64,000 bases of DNA from CAWJPY01 sp963844865. GTDB lineage: Bacteria; Acidobacteriota; Thermoanaerobaculia; Thermoanaerobaculales; Sulfomarinibacteraceae. Under the pieces are notes generated by a model. The model worked only from the letters and a program-made list of their open reading frames with translations, was not told where the DNA came from and ran no database searches. The stretch lies in assembly GCA_963844865.1 (NCBI GenBank), contig CAWJPY010000019.1:42389-106388 (forward strand), written 5' to 3'. Positions 16,935-27,999 of the stretch are shown in pieces (the stretch's first letter is position 1; each line of letters begins with the position of its first letter). The position numbers were made by a program, and so were the translations under genes.

Positions 16935-17257
16935 CCGTCATGACAGCGTGCCGAACCTCATCGGCATTGCTCCACGTCACGATCGACCGGAACACATCTG
17001 GTTGCATTCAGAAGGCATGTGCACGGACCTGCAGTCCTGCGTCCGAGGATGCGTCGTGGGAGGAGGTGCCGCGCCTCACCGCCGCCCGCCACCGGCTGCC
17101 AGTCCTGTCAGGGAACGACATACGCGCTCTGCCAGGCCTGCCAGTCGGGACGGCACGCGCCGGCTATCCAAAGGGTCAGTTCATGGGGATCGGGAAGGAT
17201 CGAGGAGGACGAGAGGACCCGCGGTCTCGGGTCTCGGAGGACGCAGCGTCCTCCGCG

Positions 17258-18403
17258 TCACCCTCCGAGCTGCCACTGCAGGGCCAGGGTGAGGTCGGGC
17301 GTGGCATCGGTCAGACCCACGGCCACGACCGCTCCGATGACACCCGCGGCGACGCGGCGGCGCATGGTGACCTCGACGGACGCCGCATCTCCCGTACCGG
17401 GCACGGTCTCGCCCGCCGCGTTCACCGCCATGGCCGCCCACCAACGAAACCCCAGGGGCCGCCCGAGCTCCAGGCGCACGGCCCACGGGTCCTCGAGCTC
17501 GCCACCGGGAGGGTCACCGAGGGTCCACCACGCCACCTCGCCGCGACCGTAGAACTTGCCGAGTTGATGCCCTACAGCCACCCCCGCACCGGCGTCCCAG
17601 GCACCCGTGGCGTAGGGACGGCTGGCGTCGTTGAACGGGACCTTGACGGCGGCGAACAGTCGCAGATCGGGCTCGCCCGAGCGCACGCGGTAGGTGAATC
17701 GGAGCAGGGGATCGGCGATCCCGGCCCCGCCACTCTCGACCGGCTGCGCCTGATCATCGCCCTCGAGCTGCTGTACATAGCTCTTTTCGTTACCGATCCC
17801 GGCACCGCTGCCGCTGCCATCACCGCTGCCAGGGCCATCGCCGCTCCCGTCGCCGCTGCCGCTCCCGTCGCCGCTGCCGTCGCCGCTGCCGCTGCCGTCG
17901 CCGCTGCCGCTGCCATCGCCACTGCCGCTGCCGTCGCCACTGCCGCTGCCATCGCCACTGCCGCTGCCATCACCGTTGCCGTTGCCGCCTCCGCTGCCAT
18001 CACCGCTGCCGCCTCCATCGTCACCGCCCCCGGTGTCTCCTCCCGCGCCGCCTCCGGGCCCGTGCCCGTCTCCCCCACCCTCCTTGCGGGGCGGAATGGG
18101 GCGACTGCCGATGAACGGCGTCGCCGGACCGTCCACGTCCACGACGGGCACGTCCAGAGACAGCGACCAGCGCTCAGCCTGGAGCGTGACCTGGTTGGTC
18201 AGCACGAACGCCCGCGTGGTCTGGGTGGTCCCGTAGGCGCCTTCGAAGTAGCCGGCGCTCACCCACCAGGTCAGCTGCTGCGCGGCCGCGGGTACTGCGG
18301 CGCCGAAGGTGATGGCCAGGACCGTAACCGCAGCCCCCACGACGCCGCGGTAGTGGTCCAGGTCGCCAGGAAACCCTCGATGTCCCATCTGTGCTCGCCG
18401 CAT
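17258..18403 (-). CDS. Outer-membrane protein with Gly-Ser-Asp repeat linker
   Basis: A 381-residue exported protein of unknown function. A signal peptide ends near AAAQ (about residue 42 from the 18403 start; an ATG at 18388 is also possible). A short beta region is followed by about 90 residues of almost pure Gly, Ser and Asp (repeats of GSGDGSGD) and then some 170 residues of amphipathic strands resembling half a transporter-like beta-barrel, ending LALQWQLGG. The linker is flexible and acidic and might bind calcium, as RTX-like GD repeats do, but it lacks the regular nonapeptide. The gene is divergent from clpB, with an AT-rich promoter region between them. Confidence 0.75.
   Translation of the reverse strand: MRRAQMGHRGFPGDLDHYRGVVGAAVTVLAITFGAAVPAAAQQLTWWVSAGYFEGAYGTTQTTRAFVLTNQVTLQAERWSLSLDVPVVDVDGPATPFIGSRPIPPRKEGGGDGHGPGGGAGGDTGGGDDGGGSGDGSGGGNGNGDGSGSGDGSGSGDGSGSGDGSGSGDGSGSGDGSGDGSGSGDGSGDGPGSGDGSGSGAGIGNEKSYVQQLEGDDQAQPVESGGAGIADPLLRFTYRVRSGEPDLRLFAAVKVPFNDASRPYATGAWDAGAGVAVGHQLGKFYGRGEVAWWTLGDPPGGELEDPWAVRLELGRPLGFRWWAAMAVNAAGETVPGTGDAASVEVTMRRRVAAGVIGAVVAVGLTDATPDLTLALQWQLGG
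17800..18015 (-). repeat. In-frame hexanucleotide-type coding repeat
   Basis: Degenerate repeats of GGCAGTGGCGAC-like units, read on the minus strand, encode the Gly-Ser-Gly-Asp tract of the outer-membrane protein. All variants keep the frame, so the tract can vary in length without breaking the gene. Confidence 0.7.
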
Positions 18404-18491
18404 CCTAAAGCAATAACCATGCCCATGGGAGGAATGTCTCCGCCTCCCCGTCCACGGCCCCTTTGGTGTTCAAATATCTTATAACGACTTT

Positions 18492-18521
18492 ATAATATAT
18501 ATGATAATAAAGACTTGACAA
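18492..18521 (-). promoter_or_regulatory. Sigma-70-type promoter of the outer-membrane gene
   Basis: On the minus strand, TTGTCA (18521-18516), an 18-base spacer and TATTAT (18497-18492). It overlaps the clpB promoter -35 region, so the two divergent promoters may exclude each other. The surrounding 60 bases are by far the most AT-rich in the window. Confidence 0.45.
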
Positions 18522-18543
18522 AACAGCACTCAGATTCTATATT
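18515..18543 (+). promoter_or_regulatory. Sigma-70 promoter of clpB
   Basis: TTGACA (18515-18520), a 17-base spacer and TATATT (18538-18543), about 35 bases before the clpB ATG. It is a near-consensus vegetative promoter. I see no CIRCE inverted repeat or sigma-32-type box. Confidence 0.7.
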
Positions 18544-18578
18544 GTGAGGGCGGCTGTCCCGCCGCAGCGGGAGGATCA

Positions 18579-21210
<2,632 letters not shown>

Positions 21211-21325
21211 AGCCCCCCACCGCAGCGAAGCCACAGCCAAAGGCCGGGACCACCCCGCCCGGACCAGGTCCGTCGGCAGCGCCAGCGATCAGCGGCTGCG
21301 GCCGCGACAGCGGCACGCGGTCCGC

Positions 21326-21331
21326 TACACT
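21326..21331 (+). promoter_or_regulatory. -10 box set for a leaderless glycerate kinase mRNA
   Basis: TACACT lies exactly six bases before the ATG at 21338, with no Shine-Dalgarno sequence in between. A normal start point seven bases after the -10 box would be the A of the ATG. The same arrangement occurs at 25063, 44218 and 61583. Confidence 0.45.
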
Positions 21332-21337
21332 CCGCTC

Positions 21338-22651
21338 ATGCCACCGGGGATCGAGCAGGTGCGTGAGGATGCGGTGGCTGCGTTCCACGCTGCGGTCGCG
21401 GCCACGCAGCCGGCGGCCCTGCTGCCGGAGCTCGTGCGGCGCGAGGGCGGTGCGGTGCTGGTCCGGGGTCGCGCGTTGCCCGACCTGCGCGGCAAGCGAG
21501 TGGTGATGGCCCTGGGCAAGGCCGGGTCTGGCCTGGCCGACGCCTGGCTGGATCTGCTGGAGGACTGGACCGACGAGCTGATCGTGCTGGCGCCCCACGG
21601 CACGCCGGTGTCCGAGCGCGTCCGAACCACCGCCACGGTGCTCTCCGGCGCCCATCCCATCCCCGACGCGGACGGGGAGGCGGCCACGCGCCGGCTGCTC
21701 GCGGCGGCCGGCGACCTCGGCCCTGACGACCTCCTGGTGGTGCTGCTCTCCGGCGGCGCGTCGGCCTTGCTGGCGGCACCACGGGAAGGGCTCGAGGTCG
21801 AGCACATCAGGACCACCACCCGTCTCCTGCTCGAGGCCGGAGCCCCCATCCGTGCCCTCAACACAGTGCGCCGTCAGCTCCTGGCCGCGGCCGGCGGCGG
21901 CCTGGCCGCGGCAGCGGCCCCGGCGCAGGTGGTCACCCTCGTGCTCTCCGACGTGCTCGGCGACTCGCTCCCGGACATCGCCTCCGGCCCCACCGTGCCC
22001 TCCCCCACCGGTCCCGAGGAGGCCCTGGTCGTGCTCGAGCAATTCGGAGTCCGGGTCCACACCCCGGCCGCCGTGACGTCCTGCCTTCGGCGACAAGCGT
22101 GCGAGCCCACCACCACCCCGCTGGCCAGCGGCCGGGTGGAGATCCTCGGCAACAACCGGACCGCGGTCGACGCCGCCGCCGCGGCACTCGACAGCCGCGG
22201 CTACCAGGTCATCCTGCATGACGGCCACCTCACCGGCGAGGCACGGGAGCGCGGGCGCCAGCTCGGGGCCCTGGCCTGCTCCATTTCCTCGCCACGGTCG
22301 GCCGCCTTCGTGGTCGGCGGCGAGACCACGGTCACGGTGCGGGGGTGCGGTCGTGGAGGCCGCAGTCAGGAGCTCGCACTGGCCGCCGCGCTCGAGCTTG
22401 CAGGCGGTCCGACCAGGGTGCTGCTGGCTGCGGGCACCGACGGCGTCGACGGGACCAGCAAGGCCGCCGGAGCCATGGTCGACCCGGGAAGCGTCCAGCG
22501 CATGACCGCGGCCGCGATAGACGCTCGCGCCGCCCTCGCCGATAGCGACTCGGCCCCCGCCCTGGCCGCCGCCGGCGACACCATCGTGACCGGCCCCACC
22601 GGCAGCAACGTCTGCGACCTCATCCTCCTCCTGGCCGCCCCCGGCGACTGA
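21338..22651 (+). CDS. Glycerate 2-kinase, GckA/TtuD (MOFRL) family
   Basis: A 437-residue cytosolic kinase that phosphorylates D-glycerate to 2-phosphoglycerate, linking serine, glyoxylate or hexuronate breakdown to lower glycolysis. Family features include the N-terminal region with VVMALGKAGSGLADAW, the Gly-rich LLSGGASALLAAP, SDVLGDSLPDIASGPT, and a C-terminal MOFRL domain (VVGGETTVTVRG, GRSQELALAAA, AAGTDGVDGTSKAAGA). Length fits the family (about 420-450). It lies 127 bases after clpB and appears to be transcribed separately as a leaderless mRNA from TACACT at 21326. Neighbours give no pathway context, so the in vivo source of glycerate is unknown. Confidence 0.88.
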   Translation: MPPGIEQVREDAVAAFHAAVAATQPAALLPELVRREGGAVLVRGRALPDLRGKRVVMALGKAGSGLADAWLDLLEDWTDELIVLAPHGTPVSERVRTTATVLSGAHPIPDADGEAATRRLLAAAGDLGPDDLLVVLLSGGASALLAAPREGLEVEHIRTTTRLLLEAGAPIRALNTVRRQLLAAAGGGLAAAAAPAQVVTLVLSDVLGDSLPDIASGPTVPSPTGPEEALVVLEQFGVRVHTPAAVTSCLRRQACEPTTTPLASGRVEILGNNRTAVDAAAAALDSRGYQVILHDGHLTGEARERGRQLGALACSISSPRSAAFVVGGETTVTVRGCGRGGRSQELALAAALELAGGPTRVLLAAGTDGVDGTSKAAGAMVDPGSVQRMTAAAIDARAALADSDSAPALAAAGDTIVTGPTGSNVCDLILLLAAPGD

Positions 22652-22722
22652 GACGCCCAGGGCGCGCTGGACTCGGATGGTACACTCCACTCCGAGTTTC
22701 TCACGGACGGAAGGAGAGGTGC

Positions 22723-23727
22723 ATGACATCCGAAGGACCGCGGACCATCGACATCGGGGACTTTCACGCCCCCCGACCACCTACCCAGATCATCGTGTGG
22801 GGGGTGCTCCTGTTGGTGGGCATCGTCATCTTGTTTTCGACGTTCTTCACCATCGACCCCGAGGAGGTGGGGGTGGTCGTGCGCTTCGGCAAGTATGAGC
22901 GCACCGCCGATCCCGGTCTCAACTTCAAGCTGCCGGCGCCCATCGAGCGCGTGTACAAGGTGCCGGTCCAGCGTCAGCTCAAGGAGGAGTTCGGCTTTCG
23001 CACCGAGCATGCCGACGTGCGCACCCGCTACTCAAGCGCCGACTTCTCCGACGAGTCGTTGATGCTCACCGGCGACCTCAACGTGGCGGTGGTGAGCTGG
23101 ACCGCCCAGTACCGGGTGCGCGACCCCTACAAGTACCTGTTCAAGGTCCGCAACGTGCGCAAGACCTTCCGCGACATGAACGAGGCCATCATGCGGGGGG
23201 TGGTGGGCGACCGCTCGGTGGACGAGGCCCTCACCGTGGGCCGGCAGGAGATCCAGAGCGAGGTCGAGCAGCGCCTGCAGGATCTCTGCGACCAGTACGA
23301 GAACGGCATCGTGGTGGACCAGATCGTGCTCCAGAACGTGGACCCGCCGGACCCGGTGAAGCCCTCCTTCAACGAGGTCAACCAGGCCGAGCAGGAGCGG
23401 GAGCGGGCCATCAACGACGCCCGCGCCGACTACAACCGGATCATCCCCAGGGCCCGCGGCGAGGCCGAGCAGACGGTGGCCCAGGCCAAGGGCTACGCCA
23501 GCGAGCGGGTCAACCGCGCCCAGGGCGACGCGTCCCTGTTCGAGGACGTGCTCGCCGCCTACAAAAGGGCGCCGGACGTGACCAGGCGGCGGATCTACCT
23601 GGAGACCATGCAGAAGATTTACCCCAAGGTGAAGCAGAAGGTGCTGCTGGACGAGAACCTGAAGGGTCTCCTGCCCCTGCTCCAGCTCCAGCCGGCGGCC
23701 GGCCAGGCTCAGGGAGGTGGCAAGTGA
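22723..23727 (+). CDS. hflK: HflK, membrane protease modulator (SPFH family)
   Basis: A 334-residue inner-membrane protein with one N-terminal membrane segment (about residues 22-43) followed by an SPFH/band-7 domain (EEVGVVVRFGKY, then the long helical region) facing the periplasm. HflK pairs with HflC in a large cage around FtsH and modulates proteolysis of membrane proteins. A good ribosome binding site (GGAGAGG) precedes the ATG, and TACACT about 40 bases upstream may be the -10 box. It overlaps hflC by four bases, the usual coupled arrangement. The Gln- and Gly-rich tail is shorter than in E. coli HflK (419 residues). Confidence 0.9.
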   Translation: MTSEGPRTIDIGDFHAPRPPTQIIVWGVLLLVGIVILFSTFFTIDPEEVGVVVRFGKYERTADPGLNFKLPAPIERVYKVPVQRQLKEEFGFRTEHADVRTRYSSADFSDESLMLTGDLNVAVVSWTAQYRVRDPYKYLFKVRNVRKTFRDMNEAIMRGVVGDRSVDEALTVGRQEIQSEVEQRLQDLCDQYENGIVVDQIVLQNVDPPDPVKPSFNEVNQAEQERERAINDARADYNRIIPRARGEAEQTVAQAKGYASERVNRAQGDASLFEDVLAAYKRAPDVTRRRIYLETMQKIYPKVKQKVLLDENLKGLLPLLQLQPAAGQAQGGGK

Positions 23728-24656
23728 AGCAGGCAGCAGCAATCGTGGCGACCCTGGTGATCCTGGTGATCGTGCTGGTGGTGAGTGGCGCCTTCTACAT
23801 CGTCACCGAGACCCAGCAGGTGGTGATCACCCAGTTCGGCAAACCGGTGGGCGACCCGGTGACCACCCCCGGCCTCAAGCTGAAGGTCCCCTTCCTGCAG
23901 AAGGCCAACTTCTTCGACAAGCGCTTCCTGGAGTGGGACGGTGAGGCCAACGAGGTCACCACCAAGGACAAGCGCTTCATCTACGTGGACACCTACGCCC
24001 GCTGGCGGATCACCGACCCGCTCAAGTTCTTCCAGCGGCTGCGCGACGAGATCGGCGCCCAGTCTCGGTTGGACGACATCCTGGACGGCGAGACCCGCTC
24101 GACGGTGGCCAACCACGACCTCATCGAGGTGGTGCGCAGCTCCAACCGGGAGTTCCTCATGTCCCCGGACTCGCCGGAGCGGGAGGAGGAGCCACGGGAG
24201 ATCCAGTACGGACGGGGCACCCTGGAGGCGGACGTACTGGCCAACGCGGCCAAGCGCACCTCGGACCTGGGCATCGAGATCCTGGACTTCCGCTTCAAGC
24301 GCACCAACTACGCCCAGGTGGATCGGCCCAAGGTGTACGACCGCATGATCTCCGAGCGCAAGCGGATCGCCGAGAAGTACCGCTCCGAGGGTGCCGGCGA
24401 GGCGGCGCGGATCAACGGCGACAAGGAGCGCGAGCTCAAGACCATCACCTCGGAGGCCTATCGCACGGCGCAGGAGATCCAGGGCAAGGCGGACGCCCAG
24501 GCGGCGGACATCTACGCCCGGGCCTACAACAAGGACCCGGACTTCTACCGCTTCCTCAAGACCATGGAGGTCTACCAGGACACCGTCGGCAAGGACACCG
24601 TGCTCCTGCTCGGCACCGAGAGCGAGTTCCTGCGCTACCTGAAGCGGTCGAAGTAG
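23724..24656 (+). CDS. hflC: HflC, membrane protease modulator (SPFH family)
   Basis: A 310-residue partner of HflK, with an N-terminal membrane segment (about residues 5-25) and an SPFH domain (TETQQVVITQFGKPVGDP), then coiled-coil helices with the EKYRSEGAGEAARI signature typical of HflC. It starts at GTG 23724, overlapping the hflK stop (GTGA), with GGGAGGTGG just upstream, so translation is coupled. Length is close to the E. coli protein (334). The operon appears to contain only hflK and hflC, with no hflX or hfq here; a composite repeat fills the downstream gap. Confidence 0.9.
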   Translation: MKQAAAIVATLVILVIVLVVSGAFYIVTETQQVVITQFGKPVGDPVTTPGLKLKVPFLQKANFFDKRFLEWDGEANEVTTKDKRFIYVDTYARWRITDPLKFFQRLRDEIGAQSRLDDILDGETRSTVANHDLIEVVRSSNREFLMSPDSPEREEEPREIQYGRGTLEADVLANAAKRTSDLGIEILDFRFKRTNYAQVDRPKVYDRMISERKRIAEKYRSEGAGEAARINGDKERELKTITSEAYRTAQEIQGKADAQAADIYARAYNKDPDFYRFLKTMEVYQDTVGKDTVLLLGTESEFLRYLKRSK

Positions 24657-24679
24657 AGACCCACGCTCCGGGAGCACCA

Positions 24680-24915
24680 GACAGGGTGCCAGGCACCGCA
24701 GAAAACGCACCGAGAACCACGGTGGCCACATCTGCGGCGGTGCCTGGCACCTGCTCCCGCATACCCGACGCGAGAGATTTCGCGACGGGGACTTCTTTCA
24801 AGGCGCTCCCCGAGCTTGCCACCGCTGACACTTTCCCGACCAGGCGCGACGCACGAACGGTTCGGACCGCTTCGGAAAAGTGTCACCAGTGGCACGCCCG
24901 AGGAACGCGCTGCTC
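24680..24915 (+). repeat. Composite stem-loop repeat, copy B
   Basis: Module 1 is GGTGCCAGGCACC (24685-24697) with its inverted partner GGTGCCTGGCACC (24739-24751). Module 2 is a long hairpin, TGCCACCGCTGACACTTTCC near 24818-24837 pairing with GGAAAAGTGTCACCAGTGGCA near 24874-24894. It fills most of the 400-base gap between hflC and xerD; I see no gene in the rest. Confidence 0.8.
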
Positions 24916-25062
24916 CTCGTCGCGCCTTTGGGCCGCGCGTTCCGGTCTCGCTGGAGGACGATGAAGCTGCCGCTGTTACGGCCGCTGATCGCCGTCGCTG
25001 CCGGCGCCGCATCCGCCGGAACGTCCGCGTCGGGCTTGGGCGCGGACGCGGGCGCGGGACGA

Positions 25063-25068
25063 TAAGAT
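25063..25068 (+). promoter_or_regulatory. -10 box set for a leaderless xerD mRNA
   Basis: TAAGAT lies exactly six bases before the GTG at 25075 and there is no Shine-Dalgarno sequence between. Same spacing as at 21326, 44218 and 61583. Confidence 0.4.
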
Positions 25069-25074
25069 GGGCCC

Positions 25075-25965
25075 GTGGCGACGACGGATGATCACGTCCA
25101 GGACTACCTGGCCCACCTCGCCGTGGAGCGCAACCTGAGCCCCCGCACGGTGGCCTCCTACGGCCGGGACCTGGCCCAGTTCGCGGCCCACCTGGCCACC
25201 GAGGGCGTGGCGCTCGATGAGGTCGAGCGGGCCACCATTCGGACCTACCTGGGCCGGCGGCGCGACGGCGGCCTCGGTGAACGCTCGGCGGCCCGGGCCC
25301 TGTCCGCGCTGCGGGGTCTCTTCCGCTTCCTCGTGCAGACCGGGGTCGCCTCGTCGGACCCCACCGCCGACCTGCAGTCTCCTACGCTGTGGCGCACCGT
25401 CCCTCACTTCCTGACCGCCGCCGAGGTGGAGGCCCTCCTCGCCGCCCCCGACGTCGCCACGCTCCTCGGCCTGCGCGACCGGGCCATGCTGGAGACCCTG
25501 TATGCCACCGGGGTGCGGGTCTCGGAGCTCGTGGGCCTCACCAGGGACCGGCTGCGTCTGGATCCCGGCTTCATCCAGGTGGTGGGCAAGCGGGAGAAGG
25601 AACGGCTCGTGCCCATCGGCATGGCCGCCATGCACTGGTTGGAGCGCTACCTCGAGGTGGCTCGTCCCCGGCTCGACCGGCAGCGGAGGCCGGAGCTCTT
25701 CCTCAATCACCGCGGTGGCCGTCTCACCCGTCAGGGCTTCTGGAAGATCCTCCGCGGTCATGGGCTCACAGCCGGCGTGCGCTCGCACCTCAGCCCCCAC
25801 GTCCTGCGCCACTCCTTCGCCACCCACCTGGTGGAGAACGGCGCCGACCTGCGGGCGGTGCAGATGATGCTCGGCCACGCCTCCCTGACCACCACCGAGA
25901 TCTACACCCACGTCGCACGGGAACGCCTCCGCCGCCTGTACGACGAGAAGCACCCCCGGGCCTAG
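25075..25965 (+). CDS. xerD: Tyrosine recombinase XerD-type
   Basis: A 296-residue site-specific recombinase that, with a XerC partner, resolves chromosome dimers at dif near the terminus. The N-terminal SAM-like core-binding domain (about 1-90) is followed by the catalytic domain with the expected residues: Arg in ATGVRVSELVGL, Lys in GKREKERLVPI, the HVLRHSF His-Arg pair, the LGHASL His, and the nucleophile Tyr in EIYTHVARERL. Length is typical (about 295-300). The start is a GTG with no ribosome binding site, apparently leaderless. It is followed seven bases later by a lytic transglycosylase, a pairing that fits cell-division functions. XerC versus XerD cannot be separated with full certainty by eye. 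Confidence 0.85.
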   Translation: MATTDDHVQDYLAHLAVERNLSPRTVASYGRDLAQFAAHLATEGVALDEVERATIRTYLGRRRDGGLGERSAARALSALRGLFRFLVQTGVASSDPTADLQSPTLWRTVPHFLTAAEVEALLAAPDVATLLGLRDRAMLETLYATGVRVSELVGLTRDRLRLDPGFIQVVGKREKERLVPIGMAAMHWLERYLEVARPRLDRQRRPELFLNHRGGRLTRQGFWKILRGHGLTAGVRSHLSPHVLRHSFATHLVENGADLRAVQMMLGHASLTTTEIYTHVARERLRRLYDEKHPRA

Positions 25966-25971
25966 ACGCCG

Positions 25972-26682
25972 ATGGGCATGAGGCTGCTGCCCGCACTCCT
26001 CGCCCTGCTCGCGGCCGCACCCGCGGTGGCACGGGCCGAGATCGCGGTCTTCACCGACGGCCGCATTCTCAAGGTAGAGGACGCCTACCTGGCCGGGGAC
26101 CAGATCGTGCTCGAGCTGCCCGACGATGGACGCATGGTGGTCCCCGCGGTCCGCATCGAGCGCGTGGTGGGCGACGAGGTGGAGGAGCCCCCGGCCCCCG
26201 AGCCGGCCGTGGACTGCGGCGCCGGCTGGGCGGACGAACCCCTGCCGGAGTGGCTTCCCTACCGCCAGGCCATCTCCGACGCGGCCCGTGCGGCCGGCCT
26301 CCATCCCTGGCTGCTGGCGGCCCTGGTGGAGGCCGAGTCCGACTTCGATCCCCGCGCCCTCTCCCGGGCGGGAGCGGCCGGTCTCACCCAGCTCATGCCG
26401 GCCGCCGCGCTCGACGAGGGAGTCGCCGACGTCTTCGACCCGGCCCAGAACCTGCGCGGCGGCGCCGCCCACCTCCGCGCCCTCCTCGACCGCTTCGGCT
26501 CCCTCTCCCTCGCGCTGGCCGCATATAACGCGGGCGGCACCACCGTCGAGCGCTACCGCGGCATCCCTCCGTTCCGCGAGACCAGGGCCTACGTGCGGCG
26601 GGTTCTCGCCGCCTTCTGCCCGCGTCCCGTCCCAGTCTCGTCCGCAACGCCCAAAGCGCTTGCCCAGCGCCCTTCCTCATGA
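25972..26682 (+). CDS. Lytic transglycosylase, SLT domain, exported
   Basis: A 236-residue periplasmic enzyme that cleaves peptidoglycan between MurNAc and GlcNAc to form anhydro-muropeptides. A signal peptide (about 1-22) precedes a small beta domain (about 23-75, FTDGRILKVEDAYLAGDQIVLEL) and an SLT goose-lysozyme-like domain with the catalytic Glu in LVEAESDFDP, GLTQLMP, and AYNAGGTTVERY. The last 20 residues run into the border of the following repeat and may be unconserved. ATGs at 25972 and 25978 are both possible. An AmpG-type permease at 45403 could import the anhydro-muropeptides it makes, though the genes are far apart. Confidence 0.87.
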   Translation: MGMRLLPALLALLAAAPAVARAEIAVFTDGRILKVEDAYLAGDQIVLELPDDGRMVVPAVRIERVVGDEVEEPPAPEPAVDCGAGWADEPLPEWLPYRQAISDAARAAGLHPWLLAALVEAESDFDPRALSRAGAAGLTQLMPAAALDEGVADVFDPAQNLRGGAAHLRALLDRFGSLSLALAAYNAGGTTVERYRGIPPFRETRAYVRRVLAAFCPRPVPVSSATPKALAQRPSS

Positions 26683-26744
26683 CCTGCACGTCTGCGGTAC
26701 AGCCCGCGTCCTCGTCCTCGTCCGCGTCCGCGTCCGATGGGCGC

Positions 26745-27015
26745 CCGCGCGACCGGAACCTGCGGGCCAAAGGCACTACGGAGGACAGCGCGTCCCTCGG
26801 GCGTGCCACTGGTGGCACGTTCCTGAGGCGGTCCGAATCGTTCGTGGGACGCGCCTGGTCGGGAAAGGGCCAGCGGTGGCAACCGCGGGGAGCGCCTTCA
26901 GAGAAGTCCTCCTCGCGGAATCTCTCACCTCGGGTAGGCCAGAGCCGTTGCCAGGCATCCTTTCGAATGAAGCGACGTGCGTGTCATCAAATCAAGACGG
27001 GGTGCCTGGCACCGG
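26745..27015 (-). repeat. Composite stem-loop repeat, copy C (reversed)
   Basis: Same element as copies A, B and F, on the minus strand. Module 2 lies at about 26803-26882 and module 1 at 26947-27013 (ending GGTGCCTGGCACC). Compared with copy B, an A in one arm of module 2 is replaced by G while the pairing T in the other arm is replaced by C, so the stem is kept. The rest of 26683-27121 shows no gene. Confidence 0.78.
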
Positions 27016-27121
27016 CTTTGACGCCGCGACGTTCGTCGACGTGCCGGCCACCCAGTCCGGCCAGTCCAACGCGCTGGCCGGGCCGGCGAGCTGCTAGACT
27101 GCCGTCGGGGGAGGACGTGAG

Positions 27122-27574
27122 ATGAGACGTCATCGTATCGGCCGCGTACTGCTTCTCGCCGGCATGGCGGTGATCCTGGTCGCCTGCGGCGAAAAGGAGA
27201 CCCCCGAGCAGCACCTGGACCGCTTGCGGGGCAGGTTCGAGATCACCCCTCTCGGCTACACGACGGTGCACAACCCCCAGACCGGGGAGCCGAGCCTCGT
27301 GATCGACCTCCGGGTGGTGAACCAGGGCACCGAGAAGCTGAATCATCTGACGGTGCTCGTGCGGGTGCTCCCCGCAGACGGATCGGCTCCGATCACCCGC
27401 CGGGTCACCCTCGATCTGACGGACGTCCGGCCCGGCGTCGGCGTGCAGCTCTCCACCACCGTGCCCGGCCTGGAGGTGGCCGAGGGGGACGAGGTCCAGG
27501 TGGAGATCGAACGCCAGCTCACACCGGAGGAGCTGCGCTCGCTTCCCGAGTACCGGGATCTCACGACGGGCTGA
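27122..27574 (+). CDS. Small lipoprotein of unknown function
   Basis: A 150-residue predicted lipoprotein: basic start, hydrophobic core, lipobox LVAC at about residue 21-24. The mature part reads as a single beta-sandwich (LVIDLRVVNQGTEKLNHLTVLVRVL) similar in style to envelope proteins such as the YcfL group, but I cannot assign it. A ribosome binding site (GGGAGG) precedes the ATG, and TAGACT about 25 bases upstream may be its -10 box, making it a single-gene unit. It converges with the small hypothetical gene at 27608. Confidence 0.72.
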   Translation: MRRHRIGRVLLLAGMAVILVACGEKETPEQHLDRLRGRFEITPLGYTTVHNPQTGEPSLVIDLRVVNQGTEKLNHLTVLVRVLPADGSAPITRRVTLDLTDVRPGVGVQLSTTVPGLEVAEGDEVQVEIERQLTPEELRSLPEYRDLTTG

Positions 27575-27607
27575 TCCCACGCGTCGGCAACAGGGGTCGA
27601 CCGACCG

Positions 27608-27874
27608 TCAGTTGACGGTGGCGCCGGGGAAGTCCGGCACCCCGAAGCGCTCGAACAGGATGGCACGCATCTGGGGAAGGACCCGCTGATCGAAGGCGCC
27701 CAGCGCATCGGGAGCGAGACGTGCCACCGCGGCCCGCGTCGCCTCGATCAGACGAAGACCCTCGCAGAGGCGAAGCTCCGGGTCGGCGCGCAACGTCTGG
27801 CAGGTCACCTCGAGCATCAGCTCGCACCGCGCGTCGAAGGTGTCCCTCACCCGAAGCTCTTGTGCTTGTGCCAT
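27608..27874 (-). CDS. Small soluble protein, unknown
   Basis: An 88-residue, all-helical looking protein with no signal peptide or membrane segment. It contains two Cys (ARCELMLEVTCQTL) and a third in LRLCEGL. I do not recognise it. The ATG is preceded by a GGAGAGAG ribosome binding site and the composition matches neighbouring genes, so it is probably real. It is divergent from the TPR gene at 28000 and may share the promoter region with it. Confidence 0.55.
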   Translation of the reverse strand: MAQAQELRVRDTFDARCELMLEVTCQTLRADPELRLCEGLRLIEATRAAVARLAPDALGAFDQRVLPQMRAILFERFGVPDFPGATVN

Positions 27875-27999
27875 CGCGATCTCTCTCCGTCCACCGGTGA
27901 TAACTGCCCGCCCCGGGGAGCTATTTCACGCCGGCCGGCGCCAAGGGGAAAGCGGCCAATGGGTTGCGCACCCGTCTCATGGTAGTGCATCCTGGTGAC

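Larger units (their letters stand above)
16526..17257. other. Leader of the redox operon and convergent-free gap
   Basis: About 730 bases without a convincing gene. On the minus strand it holds a perfect sigma-54 promoter (16934-16919), a long leader with a GC hairpin at 16610-16639, and a second small hairpin (CCGGCA/TGCCGG) near 16650-16670. The part at 17020-17160 can be read as a short Cys-rich peptide with repeated CQ-x-CQ pairs, but has no start signal or continuation. Confidence 0.5.

Noticed and set aside
17019..17162. Short Cys-rich reading frame with CQSCQ and CQACQS pairs
   Set aside because: No ribosome binding site, no conserved length, and the frame runs on into unrelated sequence. 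It could be a gene remnant but cannot be supported.
27007..27022. TGGCAC-CGGCT-TTGAC, resembling a sigma-54 promoter before the lipoprotein gene
   Set aside because: The -12 element lacks the required GC (TTGAC rather than TTGC), and the TGGCAC is simply the right arm of repeat module 1.
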